Assembly (NCBI GenBank): GCA_958009055.1
Contig: OY253651.1
Location: forward strand, 124,001-188,000
Length of the DNA stretch: 64,000 nt
Origin: Choricystis sp. odSpoLacu1
Lineage: Eukaryota > Chlorophyta > Trebouxiophyceae
Reading direction: 5' to 3'
Shown here one piece after another: positions 43,040-52,843 of the stretch. The position numbers and the translations under genes are program-made. How positions within the stretch are numbered: the stretch's first letter is position 1; each line of letters starts with the position of its first letter. The notes under the pieces are model-generated. The model was not told the DNA's origin and searched no databases. It was given only the letters and a program-made list of their open reading frames with translations.

Positions 43040-45044
43040 ATGGCCCCCACCCTCTCCACCACCGGTCGCCCCCGCATCGCTCGCACTCGCGTCACCGCGC
43101 TGCCGGCCGGCCGCCCCACCGCCTGGCGGCCACCCCAACGGAGCGCGGGCGTGACTGCCCCGATCACCCCAAAACCGGGGACCGACCACCCGCCGACCGC
43201 GGTGGCGCCGCCGTCGGAGGCGGTCGCGACGACAGCCCCGTTGCCCATACCCCCCAAGCCCGACCGTTCCCTGTGGTTCAAAAACTGGTGGGCCATCGCC
43301 GCGACGGACGCGCTGGATGAGACGCGCCCCATTCCACTGGAGCTGATGGGAGAGAAGCTGGTGGCGTGGAAGGATGCTGATGGGCGGTGGGTGGTCCAAG
43401 CCGACCGGTGCCCCCACCGCTCCGCGCCTCTGAGCGATGGCTTTGTGGCGGAAGACAGGCAGTCCATTGTGTGTGCGTACCATGGCTACCAGTTCAACGG
43501 GTGTGGCGGTGAGTTGTAGAGGGTGTTTGTGAACGGTGGGGAGGACAGAGAGGAGGAAGATCAGCCAAAACCAACCCTCAAATCCCACCAGCGTGCACCA
43601 AAATCACGGCGCTCGCCAACGATCCCGCAGCCGAAAAGACGGCCTGCTCCTCCCGTCGCTCGCGCCTGCGCACCCTGCCTGTGCGTGAGGAGGCGGGCCT
43701 GCTCTTTGTGTGGCCTGACCCTGAGTCAGCAGATGCTGCGGCCGACGCGGCGGCCGCGCTGCCGCCCCCTGTCCCCGACGTCGTCCGCGACGACATCCTC
43801 GCCCCCCGCCACCGCTGGTACCCGCGTGCGCTGCCGTTTGACTGGTCCTTCCATACTGAAAACGTCATAGATGCAGCACATGGTGAGATCACCACCTTCC
43901 CCTTTTCTGTGCCTGTACCTCGTCCCCACGCCCCCAAAAAACGCGCACTCACACCCAATGTCATCATCTCTCTCCCCCACTCCACCACACAGCAAATTTC
44001 GCGCATTCAGGAGTTGCAGGAATGAGCGGGACGTCGCCGCCGACGTTCGACATTGAAATCGCTGAAGACAACAAGGCCAAAGGCTTTGTCCTGCGCCAAA
44101 AGATGCACGATCCGTCCCACCGTGCGTCTTTCATCCGGTTTGAGGCGCCGGCGATGGTGTGCTACGAACCCGACCCCGACTCTGGCCTGACCCCGGTGGA
44201 CCCCACCATCAAAACGGAGGCCCGCCCCGGCGACCCGTCCGACAAGCTCGACACCCACCTCATCTTCTACGCCTCCCCCCTGCGCCCGGGGTGGACCCTC
44301 CTCCTCGGCGCGAGTGTCATCCTGGACCGTGCGACGGGCAAACCGTCCAAACTGGCGTCAATTTTTGGTGACGCCCTGCCGGCGTGGTTGCGTCACCTGT
44401 TGGGAGGAGCCTTCCTCGCTGGCGACGCCTACTCCCTGGCCCGTGCCTCCACCACCTACGCGAAAGAAGGGCGCAACTGGCGCAAGTCCTACTTCATGCC
44501 GTCCTCCGCCGACGTCGGCATCGTCGCCCTGCGCCGCTGGATGGAGGAGCATGGTGGGGGGCCTGATGTGCCGGTTCTGCCTCCGTCTGCGGCGGGGGTG
44601 GGCGTGCTCTGGCCACCGGCCGAAGACACGCTGCGGTTGACGCGTGGCGAGGCCGCCCTCGACGCGGCGACCAAAGATGAGCTTCTCGATCGGTACCACA
44701 CGCACATCATTCACTGCCCCGCCTGCCTGTCCGCGCTGGAGAAGACGCGCAAGGCGCACGGTTGGGCGCGCAGCGTGGCCCTGGCGGCGGCGGGTGTTGC
44801 CGTTGTCATCGCGACGGCGGCCGCGCAGCACGCGCTGGCCAGCCTGAGCTCCGCCGCGAGCGGTGGGTGGGCTGTGTCTGCTGCCGCCGCCATCGTGCGC
44901 TTCACCCGTGGCGCGCCGCTGGCCGCTGTGGTCGCGTGTGTCGGGGTGGCGGTCGCGGCGGCGGTCGCGGCTCGCGCGGCGCGCGCACTCGAGGGTGCAA
45001 TGTTGTCGACGGATTTCGACCGCGAGAAGCACAAGTTTGCTTGA
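43040..45044 (+). CDS. PAO-like Rieske oxygenase, second copy
   Basis: Exons 43040-43508, 43592-43882 and 43993-45044 encode the same 603-residue protein as 28799-30803, with Rieske CPH/CAYHG, the iron-site His-rich segment and C-terminal CPAC intact. The whole gene with both flanks lies within the duplicate. Confidence 0.88.
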
Positions 45045-45091
45045 GAAAGGGAGGTCATGTAAAATCACAGGAAAACAAACAACACACACCC

Positions 45092-45650
45092 CTACTGCTT
45101 GCCACTCCCCGCCTCCAGCCCGCGACCCGCCAAAAACTCGATGATCGTCTCCGTCTTCCACTGATCCACCGCCACGGGCGCCCCCAGCGGCTGCCCTCCC
45201 TTCCCCAGCAGCAGCAGGCGGGGCGGCCACCCCCACCTCTGGCGCACGGTGACGCGGCCGCCATACTTGGCGGCGTGTGATTTGATGAAGGATTCAGTGT
45301 GTGGGAACGCGCGCAAGCGGGAGGAACACACTTCCAGCACTGCGCTGGCCGCGCGCGGCGTGTCGGCGTCAGCATCCACCACGCAGCAGGCGCGGCAGTC
45401 GGCCAGGAAGGCGGTGTCCCGCACAAAGTCGGCGGCGGTGTCGCACACGGTGCAGGAGGGGGAGGCGAAGCTGTGAGTGGGGGGGGTTGGTGAGAGCGGT
45501 GGTCGGGGCCGTGGTTTTTCGTCCTCTCTCTCCCCTCTCCCCACACACTCACCCTTGCTTCAAGCACTCTGTCTCGTCTGCAGACGCTGCCGCGGACGAC
45601 AGGGCGGCCGCGGCGCACAGGGCGAGGAGAAGCGAGAGGGCGCGCGGCAT
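45092..45650 (-). CDS. SELENOF: Selenoprotein F homologue, second copy
   Basis: Exons 45650-45553 and 45470-45092 encode the same 158 residues as the gene at 30851-31409, including the CSS redox loop. Its upstream flank is complete because the truncated beta-amylase copy follows. Confidence 0.87.
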
Positions 45651-45822
45651 TCGAAGCAAAACAATCGTCGCGTTGTGTTTTTTCAACCCCCCGTCCACCC
45701 CCACTTTCAACCATGTGGACGATCTGCAAGTCTTGTTTTCGAACACACCCACACAAAACACACACACACACACACAAACACAATGAACCATGGGGACCTA
45801 GACCCTCTCCTTCCTCTTTTCT

Positions 45823-46993
45823 CTACCCTTCCCTCCGCATCCGCCGCACAAAGTCTCTCACTTCATCCACCACGGGCGCGTCCACCATGGCGGGCGTCAG
45901 CCTCAGAAACGTGAACGCACGCATGGGGGGCAGCCTGCCGGGGGCATCATCCGCGGGGGGCGGGCTGGCGGCGGCGGCACCATCGTCGCCACCATACAGC
46001 TCGGCCCGCGCGCGCTCCGCCTCTGCCAGGGGCGGCCCCCACGCGTCCGTGTTGTAGGCCACGCGCGCCAGCGCCATGCCGTCCGTATGGAAGGGGCCAA
46101 ATATGGGCAGCGCGTTCTCGCCGCCCAGGGAGACGCCGGCGGCGGCCGCGATTTCGCGCACCTGGGGGAGAAGAAGGGGGGTGGGTTGGAACGAGAAAGA
46201 GCGACCGTCCGAAAGCCCTTTCCCACCCCCCACCCAACACCAACTCACCTGGCGCAACAACCCCTCCGGCCCAGCCAACACTTCGGGCGGGTGTTGACCA
46301 TCACACATCTCCACACACGTGAGGGTGAGGCCGAAGCCAGCGTCTGCCGCGACGCGCGCGACCGCCGCGTACGTGTCCCCCCCCCCCCTCACATTGTCGT
46401 ACCCCGCTGTCATTTCGGCGGCGTGCACGGGGGAGCGGTACCACCAGTGGACGCCCGGGATTTTCAGAGTCACATCCAGGCCGGTGGGGCGGCGGGGAAG
46501 CGTGCCGGTGGCGGGGGACGGGTCGGCAGCCGCCGCCGGCCCCGCATCATCCGACGCCAGCGACAGCAGGGACGCTGACCTGGCTTCACGCCTCAAGGGC
46601 CGTGCATCAGGCGGCGTGGGAGGGGGTGGCGTGGCCAGCGGCGGCGCGGGCGGGCGCGCGGGCGTGCCCGGGTCTTCAGCTGCCGAGCGCCCGACCACCC
46701 CAAACACGCTGGCCGCGACGGCAGCCAGCCGCTCCGCGTGGGCCACCAGCTCGCCCGAGTACCAGGCCACGAAGAAGCGGCCGTACTCGGTGTCCCAGGA
46801 GCCGCCGTGGGGGGAGGTGAAGCCCGCGTCGGAGGGCGCGTCGGCATAGCGCGGCGCGTCGTGGGGGCCGCCGTACCCCCACTCAGGCCTGCCCGCCGCA
46901 GCTGCAGCAGCTGCCAGGGACGCCAGCGCACGCCGGTCGTGGCACTGGAATTCGCCCACCCCGGGGAAGCGCCAGCCGTGGGGTTCGTAGTAG
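45823..46993 (-). pseudogene. BAM: Beta-amylase duplicate, truncated at the 5' end
   Basis: Matches beta-amylase exon 2 from about residue 228 (YEPHGWRFPGV) and exon 3 (46161-45823). The promoter, the first 227 residues and the catalytic acid E222 are missing, so no active enzyme can be made. The C run (46377-46388) has 12 C and is in frame, so E455 and exon 3 read correctly here, unlike the 13-C original. Upstream the frame continues into the direct repeat and the AP2 3' end, giving only a chimeric open frame. Confidence 0.88.
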
Positions 46994-47087
46994 CTCTGCT
47001 CTCTCTCTCTCTCTCTCACTCCCCACACACACAGGCCACGCCCAAATAACAAGGTGGAAAGAAATGAAAAAGGTAAAAAAAACTCCA
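46993..47087 (+). repeat. Right copy of the ~95-bp direct repeat
   Basis: Same sequence as 38832-38928 with one CT unit fewer. It abuts copy 2 on the left with one shared G. On the right it continues into the AP2 gene, whose stop codon begins 15 bp further on. Confidence 0.95.
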
Positions 47088-47101
47088 CACGATCACGCCG
47101 C

Positions 47102-50100
47102 CTATGGCGGCGCTGCGCCCGCGCCACTCTCGCCACCGCCGGCGTGGGGCGAAATACGCGTCTGGGCCGACCCCACGGACGCGCCAGCGCCGGGAGGCGT
47201 CGTCCCCGCGGGGCGGGGGGGGGCGGGTGCAGAGACAGGGGCGAACCCCGCGCGCGGGGGCAGGGCGGGGCCGTGGTTGGCGCGCTTGGGCGACGGCGCG
47301 CGCGGCGGGGCGCCGCCCTCCGCCTCGCGCTTCACGCCCGCCAGCTGGGCCGCCACCGCGGCCACGATGGTGGAGGAGCCGGGGGTGGGGGGCACGGGGG
47401 CGGAGGGCGGGCGGGCGGCGGGCGGCGGCGGCGGCACAGCAGCGCCACCACCACCAAACGCGCGCGCCGCGGCCACCGCGGCCGTCGCAGCCACTTCAGC
47501 CGCCGCAGCGGGCGCCAGCCTCGCTCGCTCCGCCTCGATGGCGGCATCGGTGTACCGTTCCGCCGGGAAGTTGGTGCGGGCGCCCCCCCGGCCACGGAGG
47601 GCGAGGGCGGCGACGTCGAAAGCGCGCGCCGCGTCGGTTTCAACGTCGAACGCGCCGATGTAGCGCGGCCGCCCCCGGTCGTGCAGCCTCGCCTCCCACT
47701 TGCCGGCCGACCGGTTGAGGGACACGCCCCGGTAGCGGGAAGTGGTGGCCAGGGCGGCCGCGGTGCGGGCGTCGGTGGCGGCGACGGCCTCGACGCCGAG
47801 GACGGGGGCGCGGGCCGGCGCGCCGCGCGCGTCGTCGCCCGCGGCCGCCGCCGCCGCCGCGGCCGCCGCCCGCGCGGCCGCCATCTGACCCGCGGTCACT
47901 TCGCCCGGGAAGTTGAGCCTCGTGCAGGCGCGCGGGTCGGCGCCGCGCAGGCGCAGAACGGCGTGGTCGTACGCGCGCGCGGCGGTCGCCTCCTCATCAA
48001 ACGACCCCACAAAGTTTTGGCGCCCTCCCCCCCACACCCGCACCTCCCACTTGCCCGACCGCTCGTGGCGGGAGACGCCCCGGTAGCGGGACGATCCGCG
48101 CCCGCCGCCGGGCTGGGGGGCGCCGGGCGCGGCGGGGGGAAGGGGCGCGCCGTCGACGCCGCGCAGCGCGGCAAAGTTGAGGCGCGCGGTGGGGCCGTGG
48201 GCAGCGTACACCGCCGCATCATACGCACGCGCCGCGTCCGTCTCCTCGACGTATTGCCCCACCTCGATGGATTTGAGGGTCTCGGGGTCGGAGACAACGG
48301 CCGCCCACTTGCGCGTGCCGGACCGAAACACAACGCCAAAGTAGCGCGAGCCTGGGTGGCGAATCTCACCACCGCCGCCGCCCCCGCCCACAGGCTCGGG
48401 CGTGGCCATGGTGCCCGCATCCATGGCAGCTAGTTCAGCGGGCGTAAAGTTGGTGACGGCCGCAGCGCCGCGCAGGCGCAGCGCCTCCCGGTCGTGCGCG
48501 CGTGCCGCGTCGGTTTCGCGGTCAAACCGACCCACCGTCACCTGCCGCGCGCCGTCCCACACCCGGGCCAGCCACTTCTTCTCGCGCTCCAGCCACGTGG
48601 TGCCGCGGTACCGGTTGGCGTGGCGGCCGCCCCCCGGGCGGGCGGGGGAGCGGCCCGGGGGGCGGGGCGGGGGCGCGGGCGGCGGCGTGCGCGCGGCGGC
48701 GCGCGCGGCGGCGACCGTGGCGGCCGCACGCCGCTCCACGCCGCCCGACGCGAGGGCGGCTGCCGTCTCGGCAGCCGCCAACGCCTTGGTCGACGGCTTG
48801 CGCATGCGGCGGCCGGGGACGACGGGGGCGGCGTCGAGGAGGGGGGTGTCGCCGTCCTCCGAATCGGAGGGCGCGGCCGACGCCGACGCCGACCGCGCGC
48901 CCGGGGAGGCGCCGCGCGCAGTGGCGGCGGCAGCCGACGCCGACGGACGGGCCGCCCTTTTCGCAGCCGCTTTGGCGTGCGCAGCTGCGTACACGGAGAG
49001 GCCTTCGCCGGCAGCCGAGTAGACGAGGGCGGGCTTGCGGGAGCGCTTGCGGGCGGCGGGCGGCGGCAGCGGCAGCGAGTCGGACGGCGCCGACGCAGCG
49101 CCGCCGCCACCCCCCTCCCCAGACGCCGCCGCCAGCGCACTCAGCAGCTGGCCCGCGCGGTCGCGGTCGGCCGAGGTGGCGGAGGAGGAGGGTTTGGCGA
49201 TGGCGCCGGCCTGGACACCCAGAGGAGGGGGAGGGGGGGTGGAGCGCTGGCCAGCCGCCGCGGCAGCCGCTGCCACAGCCGCCGCCTCCGCCTCCTCATC
49301 CACGTCATCCTCCACGGGAGGGTCGCGCCACTCGCCCGCGTCATCCACATAGTCGGCCAGCGGAAAGTTGAGCAGGGGGGCGGCGGAGGAGGGGCCGCGC
49401 GCGCGCACGAGCTCCCGGTCGTACGCGCGGGCAGCCGCGGCCTGGGACGCGTAGTAGCCCAGGTGGTACGAGGCACGCGGGGACGATGGGACGTGCACGT
49501 ACACCTGCCACATCTTGCGGTGCTTGTGCCAGGAGACGCCGCGGAAGGGGGAGCCGCGCCCGCGCGGCGCGGAGGGCGGGCGCTTGGCGGCCGCGGGCGG
49601 GGCGGGGGTGACCGCAGCAGCAGTGTCGGCGGCAGGCGCCACAGCAGCCGCCTCCCCACCCCCACCACCACCCGACGACCATGATGCTGCGGACGGGGGG
49701 CGAGGACGCTTGGGGGCGGCCCCCGCAGCCGCGCGCACCCCGCCCGTCGACGGCGGGCGCGGCTGCGCAGACGCAGCAGGCGCGGGCGACGCGGCCGGCG
49801 GGGCGACGCCACCACCACCCCCCACACTCTCCCGCTGCGCCGTCCCCGGGCGGGCGGCCAGTTCGCCAGGGGCCGGGAAGTTGAGCAGGGCGCGCGCGCC
49901 GTGCACGCGGCGCGCCTCAGCGTCGTACGCGCGGGCCGCGTCGACCGGGCTCACGTGGTACCCCAGCCCCCGCATCTTGCCGCCCGCCTGGATGTAGGCG
50001 TACCATTTTTGGGAGTGTTTGTGCCAGGAGACACCCTTGTAGGCGGACGACTTGGGGGCGGAGGCGGAGGGAGGGCGGCGGGAGCGCGCGGCGGAGGCAG

Positions 50101-52367
50101 CGGCCGTGCGAGCGGAGGCAGGGGGCGGCGGCCGGGGCACAGCGGGAGCCGCCACCGGCGGAGGCGGCGGCGGAGGCGCCGCCAGCATGGCGGCCAGGGC
50201 GGCGGCCGCCGCCTGGGCGTCGGCGTCGTCGGCAGAGGGCGCGGGCGGCAGCGGCGGGCGGGGCGGCGGCGCGGCCGCGTCCTCACCCTCCACCGTCGCC
50301 GCCACTGATTCCAGCTGGGGCGGGGGCGGGCGACGGGGGCGCAGGGGGGAGGTGGCCACGGATTCAGCGCGCTGGATGGCGGTGGTGGTGGTGGCGCGGG
50401 GCGGCTGCGCGGCAGCGTCACAGGCCGCGGGCGCCGCCTCGTCGGACGAAGCAGGCGCGCACACCGACTCGCGCGGCGACGCGCCGTCGGGGTCGGCGTC
50501 GGCGGGCGCGGCGGCGGCGGTCGGCAGGGTCAGAGGCGGGGGCGCGGTGGCGGTGGCGGTGGCAGCGGCAGCCTCTGCGGGCGGCGCGGCCGCGTCGTCG
50601 CCACCGCCGTCGTCGTCGTCGCCATCCACGCCCACCGAGAACGAGGCCAGTGCCTCCACCGCGGACATCTCGTCCGCGTCCTCCACGTCCAAGTCGCCGC
50701 CGGCGCCAGCGGGGAAGTTGGTGACGGCGGCGGCGGCGCCGTGGGCGCGGATGCAGGCGGCGTCGTACGCACGGGCAGCCCCCGCCTCTGTCGCAAACGT
50801 GCCCAGCGGCACAAACGCCACCCCATCCCAAAACTCGGCGATCCACCCTGGGGCCCCGTCCGGAGCGCGGGACACGCCCAGGTAGCGTGACTCGGTGGGG
50901 GCGGTGGCGGGGGTGGGGGCGGCGGCAGCGGCCGGGCGCGCGGGGGCCGCAGGCGCGACGACCCCACCCGCCGAACGGGGGCGGGACGCCGCCCGGCGCC
51001 GGCCCTGGCTGCTGCCGCTGGCGGCACCCCCCGTCCCCGCCTCGCGGGGAGGGTAGCCGTATGCAGACGGACAAAAGTTGGTGGGCGCGCGGGGGCCGCG
51101 CAGCGACAGGACGGCGGCATCGTACGCCCTCGCCGCGTCCGTCTCATCCTCAAAGTAGCCCAGGTGGTGCACGTCCGACCCCTTCCACACCTGGGCCCGC
51201 CACTTGCCGCAGTTGGAGTTCCAGGAGACGCCCCGGAAGCGGGAGGAGCCTTTCGCGCCGGCGGGGCGGGCGGGGGGCGGGACGCGGGAGGCGCGGCCGC
51301 TGGCGGTGGGGGTGGTGGTGGTGGCGCCCGTGGCGCCGGCACCCCCAGACGCAGCCCCCGTGGAGGTGCGGCGGTGGGCGGCGGCGGGGGGGGGGGGCGT
51401 CGGAGGGCGCGCGCCCGGCCGCGCGCAGGGCCGAGTCTTCGGCGGTGGCAGCCGCGGAAGCGTCGGCTTCCCGCGCGAAGAAGCCCAGAGACCGCGCCCG
51501 CCCCGCCTCCAGGATGCGGGCCTCCCACTGGGACGTCGCCTTGTGCCACACCACGTTGCGGAAGCGGGGCGGCGCGGGCGGGCGGCGCGGGCCGGAGGGT
51601 GACGCGCCGCGCGGGGTGGAGGCGCGGGCCAGGGGGGCAGAGTCGGCCGCCGCGGCACCAGCGTCACCACTCGCATTGCCTGCGGACGCCGCCCGCTTGG
51701 AGCGGGGCTTGCGGGCGGGGTGGGGCGGCGCGGTCGCGGGCGCGCGCGGCGTGGGGGCAGGTGGCGCGTCCGCACCACCCCCCACCGCCTGCGCCTCAAA
51801 CTGGTTGGTGGCCGGGTTGAAGGCGACGCGCCAGTCTTTGGTGTCGGGGAAGAGGGAGGGCGGGGCGGCCGCCCCGGGCGCCGCGTCGAGAGGCGCTTGC
51901 GCAAGCGCGGCAAAGGGCGACGCTGTGGGGGCGGGCGCGGCGGGGGGCGCGCGATGGGCGGGAATAGCGACACCGCCCACGCCTGCAGGCGCGTTAGCCG
52001 TCTCCAGTGACGCTGGCGGACTGAGGGGAGGAGGCGAGGAATGCGGGGTGGGGGGGGTGGGCGCGGGGGAGGCGTGATTGGCGGGGTGGGCAGGCGGGAA
52101 GGCCGATTGGCCGCGCGCGCTCGCGCACGCTCCGCAATCACAAGCTGCGCGAGCCCGCAAACACCACCAGCCGCTCGCGACGTTTGCGCGACGGTCCAGT
52201 GAGGGGCGGCGGGGGGCGGCGCGTGGCGCCACACACTGGGGCAGGGTGGGCGCGCTTTGCTCTGAAGGTCGAAAAACGAAGCGCGCGCTGGCAGCGCGCT
52301 GTGGCCCTCCACCCGCCCGCGCGCCCCCCCGATCCACGCCCCCACAGTCTCACCTGGAGTCCGCCAT
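47102..52367 (-). CDS. Nine-AP2-domain DNA-binding protein
   Basis: AP2 domains are beta-sheet DNA-binding modules; plant factors have one or two. Exon 1 is 14 nt (52367-52354, MADS plus two bases), exon 2 52020-47102; 1,643 residues. The AP2 units start near residues 156 (divergent, FRNVVWHKATSQWEARI), 262 (RFRGVSWNSNCGKWRAQVW), 379, 661, 826, 1138, 1228, 1312 and 1430 (RYRGVSLNRSAGKWEARL). Most keep the YRGV start, a Trp, LG.F, AARAYD and a closing NF. Pro/Ala/Ser-rich linkers separate them; a basic RRMRKPSTK-like patch lies near residue 1075. Unit 1 is joined to the rest only if the 12-base G run at 51386-51397 loses one base. The stop lies 15 bp from the duplication boundary. Confidence 0.92.
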
Positions 52368-52843
52368 GGTCGGGCGACTGCGGAGCGGGGGGGGAGGGGG
52401 CGGAGGGAGGCGCTCCCGTCGTGCGCGGTGTGTGAAAACGCCAAAATGGAGTGAGCGCGTGTAGTGGCGAAGTCATTCAATCTTCGCGCGGGGGCAGCCC
52501 CTTCGGCGCGCCGTAGTCGATATAGTTACCTGCCCAGTCGCGGCCGCATTGGCTAGAGCTGACGGACTGCGGGGAGAGTTGGCGTGGGCGAGGGCGGCGC
52601 AGGGCGGGGGGGAGGGAGGAGAGGAGCGTCGGGTCGCCTTTGCGCCAATCGCACACACGACGCCGCGCCACCCCGGCCCCAAAAACTCTCGCTCCTTTTG
52701 CCTCCGTTTTGCCCTCCGACCCTCGCGTCGCAGAGCGGCGCCGCCCACCCTCGTCAGCCGCCACCTGGTTGGAGCACTCCTGGCCTCTATCCCATCCGCC
52801 TGGTGGCGCGAGAGACCACGCACGCAACAAACGCTCGCTTCCA
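52368..52843. other. Divergent promoter region, AP2 gene and ChlH
   Basis: 476 bp between the AP2 start (minus) and the ChlH start (plus). Contains G-rich tracts near the AP2 end and mixed sequence (52440-52560) with the least GC. No named motif recognised and no coding sequence. Confidence 0.5.

Larger units (their letters stand above)
38938..46993 (+). repeat. Segmental duplication, copy 2 (8,056 bp)
   Basis: Same orientation as 24697-32753 and apparently identical apart from one C. It starts inside NUP133, so that copy lacks its C-terminus, and ends inside beta-amylase exon 2, so that copy lacks its N-terminus. The three genes between are complete. Its left edge follows a 9-nt filler; its right edge shares one G with the right direct repeat. 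Confidence 0.97.

Noticed and set aside
38832..47087. LTR retrotransposon or other mobile element, suggested by ~95-bp direct repeats around 8 kb
   Set aside because: The interior is a copy of neighbouring host genes with introns. There is no gag, pol, integrase or transposase, no primer-binding site and no terminal TG..CA. The repeat is far too long for a transposon target duplication.
47102..52480. Start of the AP2 protein at the far upstream end of the open frame (about 52480)
   Set aside because: The upstream part of that frame is Arg/Pro-rich shadow sequence. A short ATG exon at 52367-52354 and an acceptor before 52020 give a phase-matched start in the frame that carries AP2 unit 1.
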